From the NCBI GenBank assembly GCA_963575645.1, contig OY754464.1:9300001-9364000 (forward strand): a DNA stretch of 64,000 nucleotides, written 5' to 3'. Position 1 is the first letter of the stretch. Every line of letters begins with the position of its first letter. Shown here piece after piece: positions 23,007 to 34,546 of this stretch. The stretch is from Xanthostigma xanthostigma (lineage: Eukaryota; Arthropoda; Insecta; Raphidioptera; Raphidiidae). The notes under the pieces were generated by a model. It saw only the letters and a program-made list of their open reading frames with translations. It did not search any database and was not told the DNA's origin. The position numbers and the translations under genes were made by a program.

Positions 23007-23905
23007 ACTTTATTCAACACGCGTGACTAATATATAATTTCGGGACCCTGCTAAATTCGGGAGAAATAATAAATTACTTCAAGCATAGTTTCTGGACCAA
23101 TAGGAACGCGGCAAAAGTTTGTCGCGTTCCTATTGGTCCAGAAACTATGCAGTAATATATTACCGTGCAGTTTCGACTCATTATTCGCACTCATACGCAT
23201 CAACATGAAATAATTTATTATTTCTCCCTCTTTTATCAGGGCTCCGATTACATATTACTCGTGCTAGTTGAATAAAGTATTATGTGCGACTATTGAACGA
23301 AGGAGAATATTCCACTCACGTGTTACTGCACTCGCTACGCTCGTGAGGCAAATTTCACGCTCATGGAATCTTCTCCTTCTCTCACTAGTCGCACAATATA
23401 CTATTATTCAATACGCGTGAGTAATATGTAATTTCCGGGCCCTGCTAAATTCGGGAGAAATAATAAATTACTTCATAGTGACGCGTAGAGTGCTAATCAC
23501 AGAACGTGCTAATAATAAGCCGTACAGTGTGATAATAAATTTTCTAGACCAATAGAAACTCAGTAGCAAGCCCAAGCGTGAAATAATGAAAAAAAACTGC
23601 ACGCAGCTTCTGGACCAATAGGAACGTCATGGTAGGCGGTATTGTACCTATATATGAAAACAGCATCGCAATTCAGCGAAAGTCATGGCCATCTTGTGTG
23701 TATTGAGGGCGCTGGGTACGTCAATCAATGAAGTGATTTATTATTTTTCCCTCTTTTATCAGGGCCCCGATTACATATTACTCGTGCTAGTTGAATAAAA
23801 TATTATGTGCGACCATTGATCGAAGGAGAATATTCCACTCGCGTGCGTTTTATGCTCATGGAATCTCCTTCTCTCACTAGTCGCACAATATACTATTATT
23901 AATTA
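23007..23905. repeat. Two alternating palindromic blocks (X-Y-X-Y)
   Basis: Block X (23007-23278, 23404-23799) has inverted ends TTCAACACGCGTGAGTAAT ... ATTACTCGTGCTAGTTGAA plus GGGGCCCTG motifs. Block Y (about 23268-23410, 23790-23905) is a hairpin, TATGTGCGACTATTGAACG ... CACTAGTCGCACAATATA, around a GC-rich core. Blocks abut through TTGAATAA-like joints. A third X-Y pair is at 27199-27737. X1 contains a 68-bp hairpin at 23083-23150. Confidence 0.8.
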
Positions 23906-24240
23906 CTAAAGAATAAAACCGACGCCGAACAAATACGACTATTATTCTATAAGAAAATCCGGTACATAGCACCGGGCCTCTAGTGTCCATAAAATAGATT
24001 TCACTGTATTTAGAATCTTGCGATAGACTACAAAGTAAGCAGGTAATCTAAAAATTATAGTACTTATAACGTAATATTATCGTATCTTATAGATAAAGAC
24101 ACTTTCATTATTAGATATTTTATGTTTGTTTATGAATGACTAAGGAATGAATTTTTATTTAAATATTTGCTAGTATTTCATGTGTAGGTACCCAATTAAA
24201 AATCGTTTTTGTGAATATAAAGAATCGAAAGTTATACGAA

Positions 24241-25376
24241 ATGGTTAGAACGATGCTGTGTGCTGTTTTAATATTTTTCAATTTAATGTTAATAGTATTT
24301 TCCAAAACGCTGTGTGAAAATTCTAAGTGCTCTTGTGTGCAAGAAACCGATGCAACGGGAATAATTGTAAAATATATCGACTGTTCGTTGCAAAACTTTA
24401 ATGACATACCCAATAATGAAACGTTGCCCTATTTGTCTGTGTCGCTGGATTTCTCTCGCAATAATATTCGAATATTAAATAATAGTAATTATTCACTTTA
24501 TAGTGAAAGTATAAAAAAGATGGACCTTTCGAAAAATAAACTGGAAACTATTAGCAATGATTTTCTAAAATTAATTCCGAATTTAATAGAACTTGACTTG
24601 AGTTACAACGAGTTACGTGTTATTTCAAATGATTTGTTTAAACGAGTTAATAAAATACAAAGTTTAAATCTTAGTTTCAATAGAATTAAAGATTTACCAA
24701 ACGGGATATTTAATCCACTTCCCGATTTGAGTATTTTACTGTTAAGGAACAATTCTGTGGGAGAATGTTTAACAAGTGGTAATACAAGTGTTTTTAGAAC
24801 TGAAGGATTAAGTTTGACTCCAAAAATAAAAATTTTAAATCTTCAAAATACTAACATTACAAAGTTACCGTATCAAGTATTGGAAGGTGCAACTCAACTA
24901 AGTGAATTATATCTTTCGGATAATCCGCTTAATGAATTTCCAGATATCCCACCAAAGGTAGAAATTCTGGATATTTCTGGGACAAATATAAATGTCTTGT
25001 CTCCAAAAAAATTACGGTCTCGTGTATTAAAAACTTTAGTGATTAAAAGGATGCATAATCTAACAAAACTTGAAGATTATGCATTTATGAATTTAGCGTC
25101 AATAAAGAGCATTTCTTTGGATGATACTTATTCCTTACAAAATTTCAATCCGTTATCATTTGGAGTAAATAATCTTCTAAACGATTCTCGCTTCCATCCT
25201 TTAAAAAGTTTATCATTGGCTCGATGTGGCTTAAAGGAACTTAGTGAATCACTCGCTGATTTCTTCAAGAAAATGGACTACGTCAATTTAGACGGAAATT
25301 TATGGCACTGTGACTGTAATCTTGATTGGATAAAAGATTTAAAAATATTTAGGGATAGCAATACTGATTATTTAAG
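24241..25376 (+). CDS. LRR protein exon 1
   Basis: 1136 nt carrying the signal peptide, N-terminal cap, all LRRs and the first two Cys of the C-terminal cap. Reading through the donor gives an early stop at 25384-25386, which would leave the cap incomplete. Confidence 0.93.
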
Positions 25377-28300
25377 GTATGTATAATACAGTATCTTATT
25401 AACACGCTTATATTAGCTTGATCTGTATGTATGTATGTAAAGAAATCTTTCAGCGTAATTTTCACCAATTTCAAGAAGTCTGATTAACTTGAAAATTTGC
25501 ACACGTGTCAAGGGCCGATGACAATACAATTATTTCATAAAAATAAATTTGAATTTAAAAATTTTGAAAAAAATTACTTTTGATAATATCGTTTTGAAAC
25601 TAAAAATTAAAAAATTAATTATAGTTTTAAAAAACTAAAAAAAAAACAAGCTTTAATAGCAAACCGAACTTAAAAGTAGAAAATAATTTTTAACAAAATA
25701 AATCAATTATAGTAAAAAAGCGTGGGATGCCAATTACTACATTTTCATTATAACCATTGAGTAAGGTATTTTAATCAATGTTATAACTGATTTTAAAAAT
25801 TGTAGCATTTAATATCTAGTACCTCTTTGCTTTTTTACTGTAACTGAATTATTTTGTTAATAATTATTTTCTACATTTTAGTTCGGTTTGCTATTAATGC
25901 GTGTTTTATTAGTTTTTTTAAACTATTATTTATTTTTATCATTATATACTCTTTCCAACAGTTATATAGTAATCGCTATTTCTTTGACAAAAATGGACGT
26001 TCTAATTATACGTATCATCTGTGATGTAAATATAAAGTATGTAAACAGGTAAAGCAGTATGAACTCGTAAGGTGCACATAGGGAAATTAGCATTGGGAAA
26101 AAATACTTGGATCGGAGTTAGCCATGACTGCATTAATTGTTATTTCTATTGAATTATCGTGGTAATCTTGTAGATTTCTATTTTATTTTGATTTATTTTT
26201 ATTTTACTTGGATTTTTTAATAATAAATCATTATTTTAATTTTTTTGTACAAAAGTAAAACAAAAAAACAACTCCATCTGTTTGGAAACATTTCATTCAA
26301 AAATTGTCTGACTGGTATGACGTATGCGCGTTGGTAAATCAGTGACCCAATGTCTTTAGGTCCAACACGAATAGGCGGAGATATTTGATCTCGCACCATA
26401 TTTAAGTATTTTTGGGAATTTAATGTCCCATTAATGAAAACAGTCTGATGATGTTGTAATCATTTGAATATTTTCTTCGGTAGTAGGTATACATATTCAT
26501 TTTACAAAAGAATATTATCTGTCAAATTGAAAAAACAAGATTTCAAGGCTCACTCTGATCCAGTCATTTTTTTCCAATGTTAATTTCCCTATGTGCACCT
26601 TACGTGTTTACATACTGTATAAGTAACACTAGGTACCGGCCTAGAGCACCACCACATGAGGGTGAAAAATTAATTAAGTAGGCAATACAGCATACGTTGA
26701 TGTACGGCTTGTAAGCTACTTACAGTAATTTTTAAAGTTTAATAATTAATTTATATGTTTATATAAATTATTGTATTGTCATAGGTTCTTAATATGAGTG
26801 CAATATTTCAAATTATTCAGACGTCTGGAAGTGGGAGAAAATTAATTTGGAAGATTCCCTCACATAGATAGATAGATATATTTACACAATAAGATAGTAC
26901 ATACATATGTGACGTCAAATTTACACATTAAAATTCATAATTAAAAAATTCATCTACAGTGTAAAAACAGTTTTTGGTTAGAAGGCTCCTCAGTGATTTT
27001 TTAAAAGTTTCCAGTTTCAGCATTTTGATATCATTAGACAATTTATTGTAAAGTTTGAGAGACACATAAGTGAAACTTTCTTGAATAGTGGCTAGTCTAT
27101 ATACAGGTGAGTTTTAAGTTGATGCTTTTTTTTACAGCGTGTAAAAATCAAATAGACGAGCAAATATTTCAAATAGTTTTTTTATCAAAACTCATTAAAT
27201 AAATTTTATTCAACACGCGTGAGTAATATGTAATTTCGGGGCCCTGCTAAACGTGGGAGAAATAATATATTACTTCACTATAGTGTAATAATGAATTTTC
27301 TGGCGTGGGAGAAATCATATATTACTTCACTAGTGTAATAATGAATTTTCTGGACCAATAGAAACTCAGTAGCAAGCCCAAGCGCTAAATAATGAAAAAA
27401 ACTGCAAGTAGCTTCTAGACCAATAGGAGCGTGGTAGGCGGTATTGTATACTTATATGAAAACAGCATCGCAATTCAGCGAAATCATGGCAATCTTGTGT
27501 ATACACTGACGGTGGTACGTCAATCAATGAAGTGATTTATTATTTTTCCCTCTTTTATCAGGGCCCCGATTACATATTACTCCTGCTAGTTGAATAAAGT
27601 ATTATGTGCGACTATTGATCGAAGGAGAATATTCCACTCGCGTGTGTTTTACCGCACTCGCTGCGCTCGTGCGGCAAATTTCACGCTCATGGAATCTTCT
27701 CCTTCTCTCACTAGTCGCACAATATACTATTATTAAATTTTCTTTAATTTTGAGGTCGGTCCTGGGGTTATATTATGTCACTATAGACCAGTCATATGTT
27801 ACATTCGAAATTGCAATAATTGCGGTAAACTTGCTTTTTTGATATGTTGTTTGGATCCACCTAGATAGTGTTTTTCCAAATTTGCAGCCTTCTGAAATGT
27901 GAGCGCGCTCAGTTATTGCTGAAAAACCGCAATTTTTTCGGACTTTTTTTAGTTTTGTGCAAAAAAACCCACATAGGAAGGCTCTGACGAGGAAGGTCAC
28001 TATTACTTTTTTTAAAGTAGACAAAATTCCCGACAGTTCGAACCCAAATTAAATGTTCTAGGTCTAATAGCACTCAAGATACAGGGTTCCCAATATTCGT
28101 AATTTTTTTCAAAAAAGTTGAAAAAGGGAAAGTGGCCAATTTTCGACCAAAATATCAGGTATAATTAGGTATCTATGGGAAAATTCATGAGAAATGAAGT
28201 TGTAGCAAATTTAATTAACTTAATTATTAGACTATAGGTTTGTCCGTAGACGTGATAGTTCGTTCGATGACGACCATAAACCAAACAAACCTAAAATTGA

Positions 28301-31126
28301 GTGTTAAGGGGAAGTTACAATAATATTACTAGAAGTTTTCTCTATGTGTTTATTATTAAGTTACATGCTAATTTAAATTTACTACAAGTTAAAGAAAAAA
28401 GAAAATAAACAAAAATTATTATAAAAACTAATATTTAAAAAACCTTATGCCGGTCACACACGTAACTGCATACTTGTCAAGTATACATGCGCTTGACGTT
28501 TGATCAAGTTTGCATGACCGTGTGTATGATAATTTTAATAAAATATTTTGACTTGACTGCCGAACGAATTTTCAATCTGCATACTTGAAGACTTGTCAAG
28601 CGGCCAGATATTGTGACGTGACAATCAGGCGTTCATAGCTGATAGTCTGTTGTGACTTACTCCTTTTCTATATACTTTACATGTGTTTCGTGCAAAATGT
28701 CTACTGATATTCGTAGAACATTTCGCGAAGTGTTTGAAGAATTTATTGATATATACTGAAGCGAATCTTGTTTATGGCACATAAAAAATAAACACTATCA
28801 TGACAGAGATAAGAGAAATGTCGCGTACAATAAATTAATAGAAAAAATAAAAGAATTCGATCCAAGTACAGACCGCCAACAAGTTGTAAACAAATTAATA
28901 GTATCAGAACAAATTACAGGAAAGAAAAAAAGAAAGTTGATGATTGACTTCGGTCTGGATCAGGCACTGACGAAGTTTATAAACCAAAATTATGGTATTT
29001 TAACTCCTTACATTTCCTTTCTGATCAAGACATTCCAAACAGTACAGTTTATTCTACGTTTCTGAACCATTTCGGTAGCCAACACCAAACCAATTATTGC
29101 TAAAGCCTCATCATATGTGGATGCCATAGTCGATAACTTTACTTTTGCACGTCACTTCTGGTTGGAGAATGATGTAGAACTGACGCCGCTTCAAGCAAAC
29201 TTGTGCCGTGTGTGTCCTGGCCATCATGTAAACTTGATCAAACTTCAAGCGCATGTATACTTGACAAGTATGCAGTTACGTGTGTGACCGGCATTATATA
29301 ATTTTACATATAACTAGGCTCACTAACACTGTTGGGCTTAGGTTAACCTACGCGTCTTCTTTGAGGGCCCAGGAGTATCAAAATCAAGGTGCACAAGAAC
29401 CCTACTGATTAGGGATGGCATCAAACAGACTCGGGTTTGATGCCAACCACGACATCCATGCTTCCAGCCCCTCAACTACTTCTGAAAAGCCTATCCTGCA
29501 TGTGCGAGAAAGGTTGTGCTGGGTCTTGCTCTTGCAGGAAGGCTGGAATGAAGTGCTCTACACTCTGTAAATATTGTAAGGGGTGTGTCCAATAGAGGAT
29601 GTAGAAGAAGATGGAGACTACCCCAATGATGAAATTGAAAAAGAGTTTGATGTCTCTCCTGCTTTTCAAATGGGCATTAACCTCCCCATCGACATCTCCC
29701 CACTCGTCGAAGTTGATTTTGATACTCCTGGGCCCTCAAAGAAGACGCGCTAACCTAAGCCCAAGAGTGTTGGTGAACCTAGTTATATGTAAAATTATAT
29801 AATTAAATATTAGTTTTTATAATAATTTTTGTTTATTTTCTTTTTTCTTTAACTTGTAGTAAATTTAAATTAGCATGTAACTTAATAATAAACACATAGA
29901 GAAAACTTCTAGTAATATTATTGTAACTTCCCCTTAACACTCAATTTTAGGTTTGTTTGGTTTATGGTCGTCATCGAACGAACTATCACGTCTACGGACA
30001 AACCTATAGTCTAATAATTAAGTTAATCAAATTTGCTACAACTTCATTTCTCATGAATTTTCCCATAGATACCTAATTATACCTGATATTTTGGTCGAAA
30101 ATTGGCCACTTTCCCTTTTTCAACTTTTTTGAAAAAAATTACGAATATTGGGAACCCTGTATCTTGAGTGCTATTAGACCTAAAACATTTAATTTGGGTT
30201 CGAACTGTCGGGAATTTTGTCTACTTTAAAAAAAGTAATAGTGACCTTCCTCGTCAGAGCCTTCCTATGTGGGTTTTTTTGCACAAAACTAAAAAAAGTC
30301 CGAAAAAATTGCGGTTTTCAGCAATAACTGAGCGCGCTCACATTTCAGAAGGCTGCAAATTTGGAAAAACACTATCTAGGTGGATCCAAACAACATATCA
30401 AAAAAGCAAGTTTACCGCAATTATTGCAATTTAGGCGATTTTTTGTGTACGTTATGACTGGCCTACTATGGAAATAAGTTGTTATTATCAAGTATGTTGG
30501 TGCTTATTTGAAACTGGCAAATGTATTGTTCTGTTTTTGAGAGATAATAACAACTTATTGCCATAGTGACATAATATAACCCTAGGACCGACCTCAAAAT
30601 TAAAGAAAATTTAATAAAATTTATTTAAACTTCGAAAGGCTGTTTCTCTCTTATTTTTGAGTTTTGATAAGAAAACTATTTGAAATATTTGCTCGTCTAT
30701 TTGATTTTTACACGCTGTAAAAAAAAGCATCAACTTAAAACTCACCCTGTATACATACAGTCCAAGGTATTAATAATAATCATCTACGCGAGCGAAGCCA
30801 GTTAATCAATAATACTAATCTTACTACATGTTGTACATAGGTGCAATTCTCCATTACGCTACAAGAACGCTCCGCTGGTACGATTACAGAAGACTCCATT
30901 CGTCTGTGAGTCAATTAGTTCCAACGTTGACTTGGTCTACGAAGTGTTGGTGGTTATTCTGGTGGCGCTGATCATTACACTCATTGCCCTAACAGTATAC
31001 CTCGTTATGCTCGGACCTTATTCAAAGAACAAATCCCAGTACGAAGGTCAAGTTGGTCCTTCGTCTCCATACAGAAGGATTACCATTTCACCAAACGATG
31101 CCGAAATTGTGTATTTTTCTAAATAG
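24241..31126 (+). CDS. Single-pass leucine-rich-repeat membrane protein (2 exons)
   Basis: Exon 1 is 24241-25376 (TTTAAG|GTATGT) and exon 2 is 30841-31126 (GTACATAG acceptor); they join in phase as DYLR|CNSPL to give 473 residues. I start at the ATG at 24241; the frame extends upstream only through non-ATG codons. Residues 1-21 are a signal peptide, followed by a Cys-rich cap (CENSKCSCVQ). About eight to ten LRRs follow (LDLSYNELRVISNDLF, LNLSFNRIKDLPNGIF), then an LRRCT cap split by the intron (WHCDCNLDWIKDL ... CNSPL ... FVC). A transmembrane helix lies at about 412-436 (YEVLVVILVALIITLIALTV), with a 37-residue cytosolic tail ending IVYFSK. The architecture suggests a cell-surface adhesion or receptor protein. 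I do not recognise the orthologue. Confidence 0.88.
25623..25924. repeat. 302-bp inverted-repeat MITE (LRR gene intron)
   Basis: AGTTTTAAAAAACTA then TTAATAGCAAACCGAACTTA at the left, with TTCGGTTTGCTATTAATG then AGTTTTTTTAAACT at the right. Arms are about 110 bp; no ORF. Confidence 0.8.
26034..26617 (-). mobile_element. Mariner-like MITE, copy 4 (LRR gene intron)
   Basis: Inverted relative to copies 2 and 3; the right end GTTTACATACTG is followed by TA. The left end is rearranged (GTAAACAGGTAAAGCAGTATG). The minus-strand transposase scrap is as in the other copies. Confidence 0.85.
27199..27737. repeat. Palindromic X-Y block, third copy
   Basis: Same organisation as 23404-23905: TTCAACACGCGTGAGTAAT ... 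GTGCTAGTTGAATAA, then TATGTGCGACTATTG ... CTAGTCGCACAATATA. Comparison with the intact opposite arm of the host element shows AAATTTTATT and ATTAAATTTTC flanking the insertion. Confidence 0.8.
28448..29293 (+). mobile_element. PIF/Harbinger-type element, TSD TTA
   Basis: 846 bp flanked by TTA (28445-28447, 29294-29296). Inverted ends begin TGCCGGTCACACACGTAACT and are nearly identical for about 48 bp. It carries a broken MADF-domain gene; Harbinger elements typically encode a transposase plus a Myb/MADF protein. The transposase is absent. Confidence 0.9.
28697..28960 (+). pseudogene. MADF-domain DNA-binding protein fragment of the Harbinger element
   Basis: From ATG 28697: MSTDIRRTFREVFEEFIDIY, an in-frame TGA at 28757-28759, then SESCLWHIKNKHYHDRDKRN and NKLIEKIKEFDPST in the same frame. 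Conserved MADF features are the F-I-x-I-Y helix, C-L-W, the Y-x-D-R-x-K-R loop and the following helix. The single nonsense codon and loss of frame further on make it non-functional. Confidence 0.75.
29489..29760 (+). pseudogene. Cys-rich (CXC-like) transposon protein remnant
   Basis: In the unique centre of the long-inverted-repeat element one frame reads SCMCEKGCAGSCSCRKAGMK then CSTLCKYCKGC, followed by a stop. This is an ordered C-x-C-x(3)-C-x(3)-C-x-C-x(6)-C-x(3)-C-x(2)-C pattern. After a frame change, an acidic tail (EDVEEDGDYPNDEIEKEF) and PGPSKKTR follow. It is probably the C-terminus of a lost transposase or accessory protein; the family is not certain. Confidence 0.5.
30841..31126 (+). 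CDS. LRR protein exon 2
   Basis: 286 nt completing the LRRCT cap (CNSPLRYKNAPLVRLQKTPF then VC) and encoding the membrane helix and short tail to TAG at 31124-31126. The phase and the two missing cap cysteines tie it to exon 1. Confidence 0.9.
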
Positions 31127-31137
31127 TTCGAGATACC

Positions 31138-31468
31138 GGTATAATATGAGCCACGAATCTAAAAGGCTCGGAAGTTAGATGCGAATGCGGGCTTGCGCTT
31201 GTACACTCTGTTGAAAAACTACAAACTCGCAACTCAACAAAACTAAAATTACAATAACAACTTGACAATAGCGTACTCGACTGTACTTTAAAGCAGGAAA
31301 GCGACAAGTGACAAAGGCAACGAGAGACTACGGCCAATCACCGACGAGCGCACGTTTCGTGCAGGTAGCTGGGAGGTGGTGGGTGTCTCAACGGCTTTAA
31401 AATGTATCTTTTCGACGCTGTCTGTGACTAACTTCAGAACCTTTTAGATCCGTGGCGCGTACTATACC
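31138..31468. mobile_element. MITE 'GGTATAATA', copy 1 (12 bp downstream of the LRR gene stop)
   Basis: 331 bp with imperfect inverted ends (GGTATAATATGAGCCACG / CGTGGCGCGTACTATACC) and internal inverted motifs TCTAAAAGG / CCTTTTAGA. It begins 12 bp after the stop codon, so it probably forms part of the 3' UTR. A sister copy is at 46034-46368. Confidence 0.85.
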
Positions 31469-32331
31469 ATAAAAATAACTTGCGCTCTCATTGTCTCAAC
31501 AAACAAATTCTATAATTATATAAACATAAAATTGACTCCTTCATTTTTAATAAAATGATACCAAAAGTGTTCTAAAAAAGAAATAAATATATATTGATAG
31601 GTAGGTAGGTCAAAAATAGACTTTAATTTCAACTCTTATCATTTGAAAAGAATTAATTAATTGAATTCAGAACGAATAATCTGTAATAGTACTTAACTCA
31701 TAATAAATTATTTTAAATATGATTTAATTTTTTATTTTATTATGGTCCTTAAAAAAGAAAAAAATAATCCGATTTCCATCGATTTTTGTGTCGTGAATTT
31801 ACTACAGTTTTAATTTTACCGGGCCTATAGAAGGAATTTATTGATCACGAGGTGACGAGAGCCTACTTCATTGTTTTGGGAGAGTCCATCGAAAAAATCT
31901 GTGTAGGTATTTAATGGTAAATTCAAGGTCGTACTAAGCGTTAAAAAGTAGATAGTGAATAGATCAGAATTAAAGGCATACCAAAAAAAGGACACTGACT
32001 TTCGATTGTGATAACATTTCGATGGTGTACATTCCAAAGTCTATTTAAATTATATTAGTCAAAGCTATCATATAGAATTTAAAATAAAATTGATCTAACT
32101 GCGACCTTTAATTTGTAACAAGTTGCATTTCAATATCAAAGCAATGATGGCCTGTAATCGGCTACCATTATTAGTGCCAGCTCGTTACCATCAACCCTCT
32201 ATGTGCTACCGTATCTATTGTTGCGCCGCGGCCGTTTGAAGTGAGACTCTCTGATAAATCGTGGATGATACTACATACTGTTAGTCGATACACGATACCG
32301 TTACAGTGTTGTCAAATTAATGCATATATGC

Positions 32332-32653
32332 TAATATATTATAAAGCTGAAGAGTTTGTTTGTTTGTTTGGTTGAACGTGCTAATCTCAGAAACTACTGG
32401 TTCGAATTGAAAAACAAAATTTTTGTTGGATAGCTCATTTATCGACGAAGGTTATAGGCTATATATAATATCACGATACGACCAATAGGAGCGGAGCATC
32501 AAATGTAACTCAAAATTTGTCCGTCCGACAAAAACTTTTGAACGGTAACTCCAATCATCATGAAATTTGGACACAACGTTCATCTCGGTAAACTAAGATA
32601 AATGTGCGTATTCATGTCCCTCCCCCCGGGTGAAACCGGGCGGGATCGCTAGT
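32332..32653 (+). mobile_element. Short nonautonomous Helitron-like element
   Basis: It starts GCTAATATATTATAAAGC and ends with a hairpin (CCCGGGTGAAACCGGG), then CGGGATCGCTAGT, i.e. CTAG followed by T. The family also has the inverted copy at 37717-38431. The TC 5' terminus is not clear here. Confidence 0.7.
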
Positions 32654-33500
32654 ATATAATAATACTATATGCAGAAGCATTGCCTATTTACTCAATGTGC
32701 GGAGAGCGAAGGCGACAAAGCGTATCGAAAATATATCTGTGTCTCTGTTTTCGAAGTAGATAATTCCTGGGTTTTTCCGACAATATATATTATATATATT
32801 AGAAAAAGTCTTATGTCTTTATCTATGGCGTTAGCCAATCAGAACCAACGAGCTCTTATGACTTAAAAAAAGACAGAAGTATATGTTTGCACTCAAATGG
32901 TTTGATTGCGATTTTATTCCTATGCTCGGTATATAGTAAAATTATATGCTTGGATTATATATCACAGAACACACTGTTTTATTCTGATCAGACTGTATAA
33001 TAAACGTAAGTATTTGGTAGTTACTGCTGGTTGGGTAGACGAAGGTCAAATTACAATTATTCATGCGTGATGCGATGCTCTTTTGTTGCCAAATTATCTT
33101 TGTACGCAGCATTACGCGCGTAACTTGATCTTGCATTAATGTATAAATAAAATGAAGCGTGTATATTATCATCATCGAGGCATGAGATTTTATACAAAAG
33201 CAATATTTTATGCTGAACTTGTTAAAACCTTATTTGCAACAGAACATCATATCAAAAAACTATTGGGTATCAAGTCACGTTCGGGGTCATGACAGGTACG
33301 TCATAATGTAATGAATGATGAAAATTTTTATGGTTATTTCTGAGATTAAAAGTGTCTTCTTAGGTACACGCATTAATTTGGCAGCCTAAAGGTCGCTGCA
33401 CACGAGGCTGGTTTTGCCGCTAGCTTCCTTGCTAAATTTGGCTGCTGCGTTTGAAGAAGTTAAAATTTTAATACGCGAAAATCGCTTGCATACTTTATGG

Positions 33501-33883
33501 CATATACTTTTATTTTATACTGAGCATAGCAATAAAATCGCAATCGAACTATTAGGGTGCAAACATATACTTCTGTCTTTTTTACGCCGTAAGTACTGGC
33601 GTATCCAGGAGAGCAAAACAAGCACGGGGGACCCGGCTTAAGAAATTTCTAATTTGCCCCCTCCTGGGCCAGAAGCTGGGTACGCCCATGTTAACGTCAT
33701 AGAAAAAGACACAGTTTTTGAAACAGAGATACTTTATTCAGATTGAATGCAAGCACATCAACCAATCCTATCATCGGAGAAATCAGGGAATTACATCGAA
33801 GAAAGAGACGCAGATATATTTTCGATACGCTTTGTTGCGTTCACTCACCGCACATTGAATGATTCATATAGTTAATTAATAGA
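33501..33883. repeat. Dispersed ~375-bp repeat, copy 2
   Basis: Closely matches 14016-14392 over its length (ACTATTAGGGTGCAAACATA, CTGGCGTATCCAGGAGAGC, ATCAGGGAATTACATCGAAG). Confidence 0.8.
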
Positions 33884-34546
33884 TATATGGTTTATGGCAA
33901 CCAAAAATTCAGCCTAAACAGTTTCGCCTTGCTAGTGGTTGTGACAAGTTTGAACAAAAGTGGTACAAAAGGCTTTATCTTCGGGTCTTAAATAGTGTTT
34001 GATTGAATGCTGGATAAGAACGGATCTTTCGTTTAGATTATATTGTATAGTTTAACAGTGGTGTTCAATTTCACACCTCTATGCTACACCTTATCGGACT
34101 CATATCTCATAACTTGTCATTTATCATCACACCACAGATCGCTACAGCATCATTACAAAATCACGAAAGTGAAAATATATGTAGTACTGTCATTTATTTT
34201 TGTCCTGCTCAACTTAACTGCAGGCCTGAATAACCTTTTCGGTTCGTGATCCATTCGTATTATACAGAGCGTCCACCGAAAGTGGTCACAGACAACAGTG
34301 AATAATTCGAGTATCCTACTAGATACGAAAAAAAAGTTTAAATAGTTTCTGTGTCGGAGATTGCTAAGATATCTTTTTTGTACTTCTATTTCAACCGGAA
34401 GTATACACGCATTTTTTTCAAATGGCATACATATGTTTTTTACATTTTCGAAATCTCAATTTTATTCTGTATAAATCCATGTAAAATGTTCATAAGGTTA
34501 CATAAGAAAATATTCGAGAAAAACGTTAGATTTTGGGATAGATATA

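Larger units (their letters stand above)
16499..24240. other. Interval between Vang and the LRR gene: repeats, no gene
   Basis: The Vang 3' UTR should begin this interval; an AATAAA is at 16681-16686. I find no host exon. Contents are two hAT elements, a mariner-like MITE, alternating palindromic blocks at 23007-23905 and assorted hairpins. A pair of inverted fragments (17200-17245 and 18815-18870, around GAAATTCAGCATCG) suggests an older element that hosts the hAT at 17462. Confidence 0.6.
27104..30749. mobile_element. Long-terminal-inverted-repeat element with nested insertions (LRR gene intron)
   Basis: Ends CAGGTGAGTTTTAAGTTGATG and CATCAACTTAAAACTCACCCTG with TA on each side. Arms of roughly 1 kb are mirrored (for example TTCGAACTGTCGGGAATTTT at 30198 versus its inverse near 28028, and CTTTGAGGGCCC at 29358 versus 29732). 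The left arm is interrupted by an X-Y palindromic block (27199-27737) and by a PIF/Harbinger element (28448-29293). The unique centre is only about 29380-29725 and holds a Cys-rich coding remnant. Confidence 0.85.

Noticed and set aside
24211-24240. Upstream start of the LRR protein at 24211
   Set aside because: The codon there is GTG; the first ATG is 24241 and gives a proper signal peptide.
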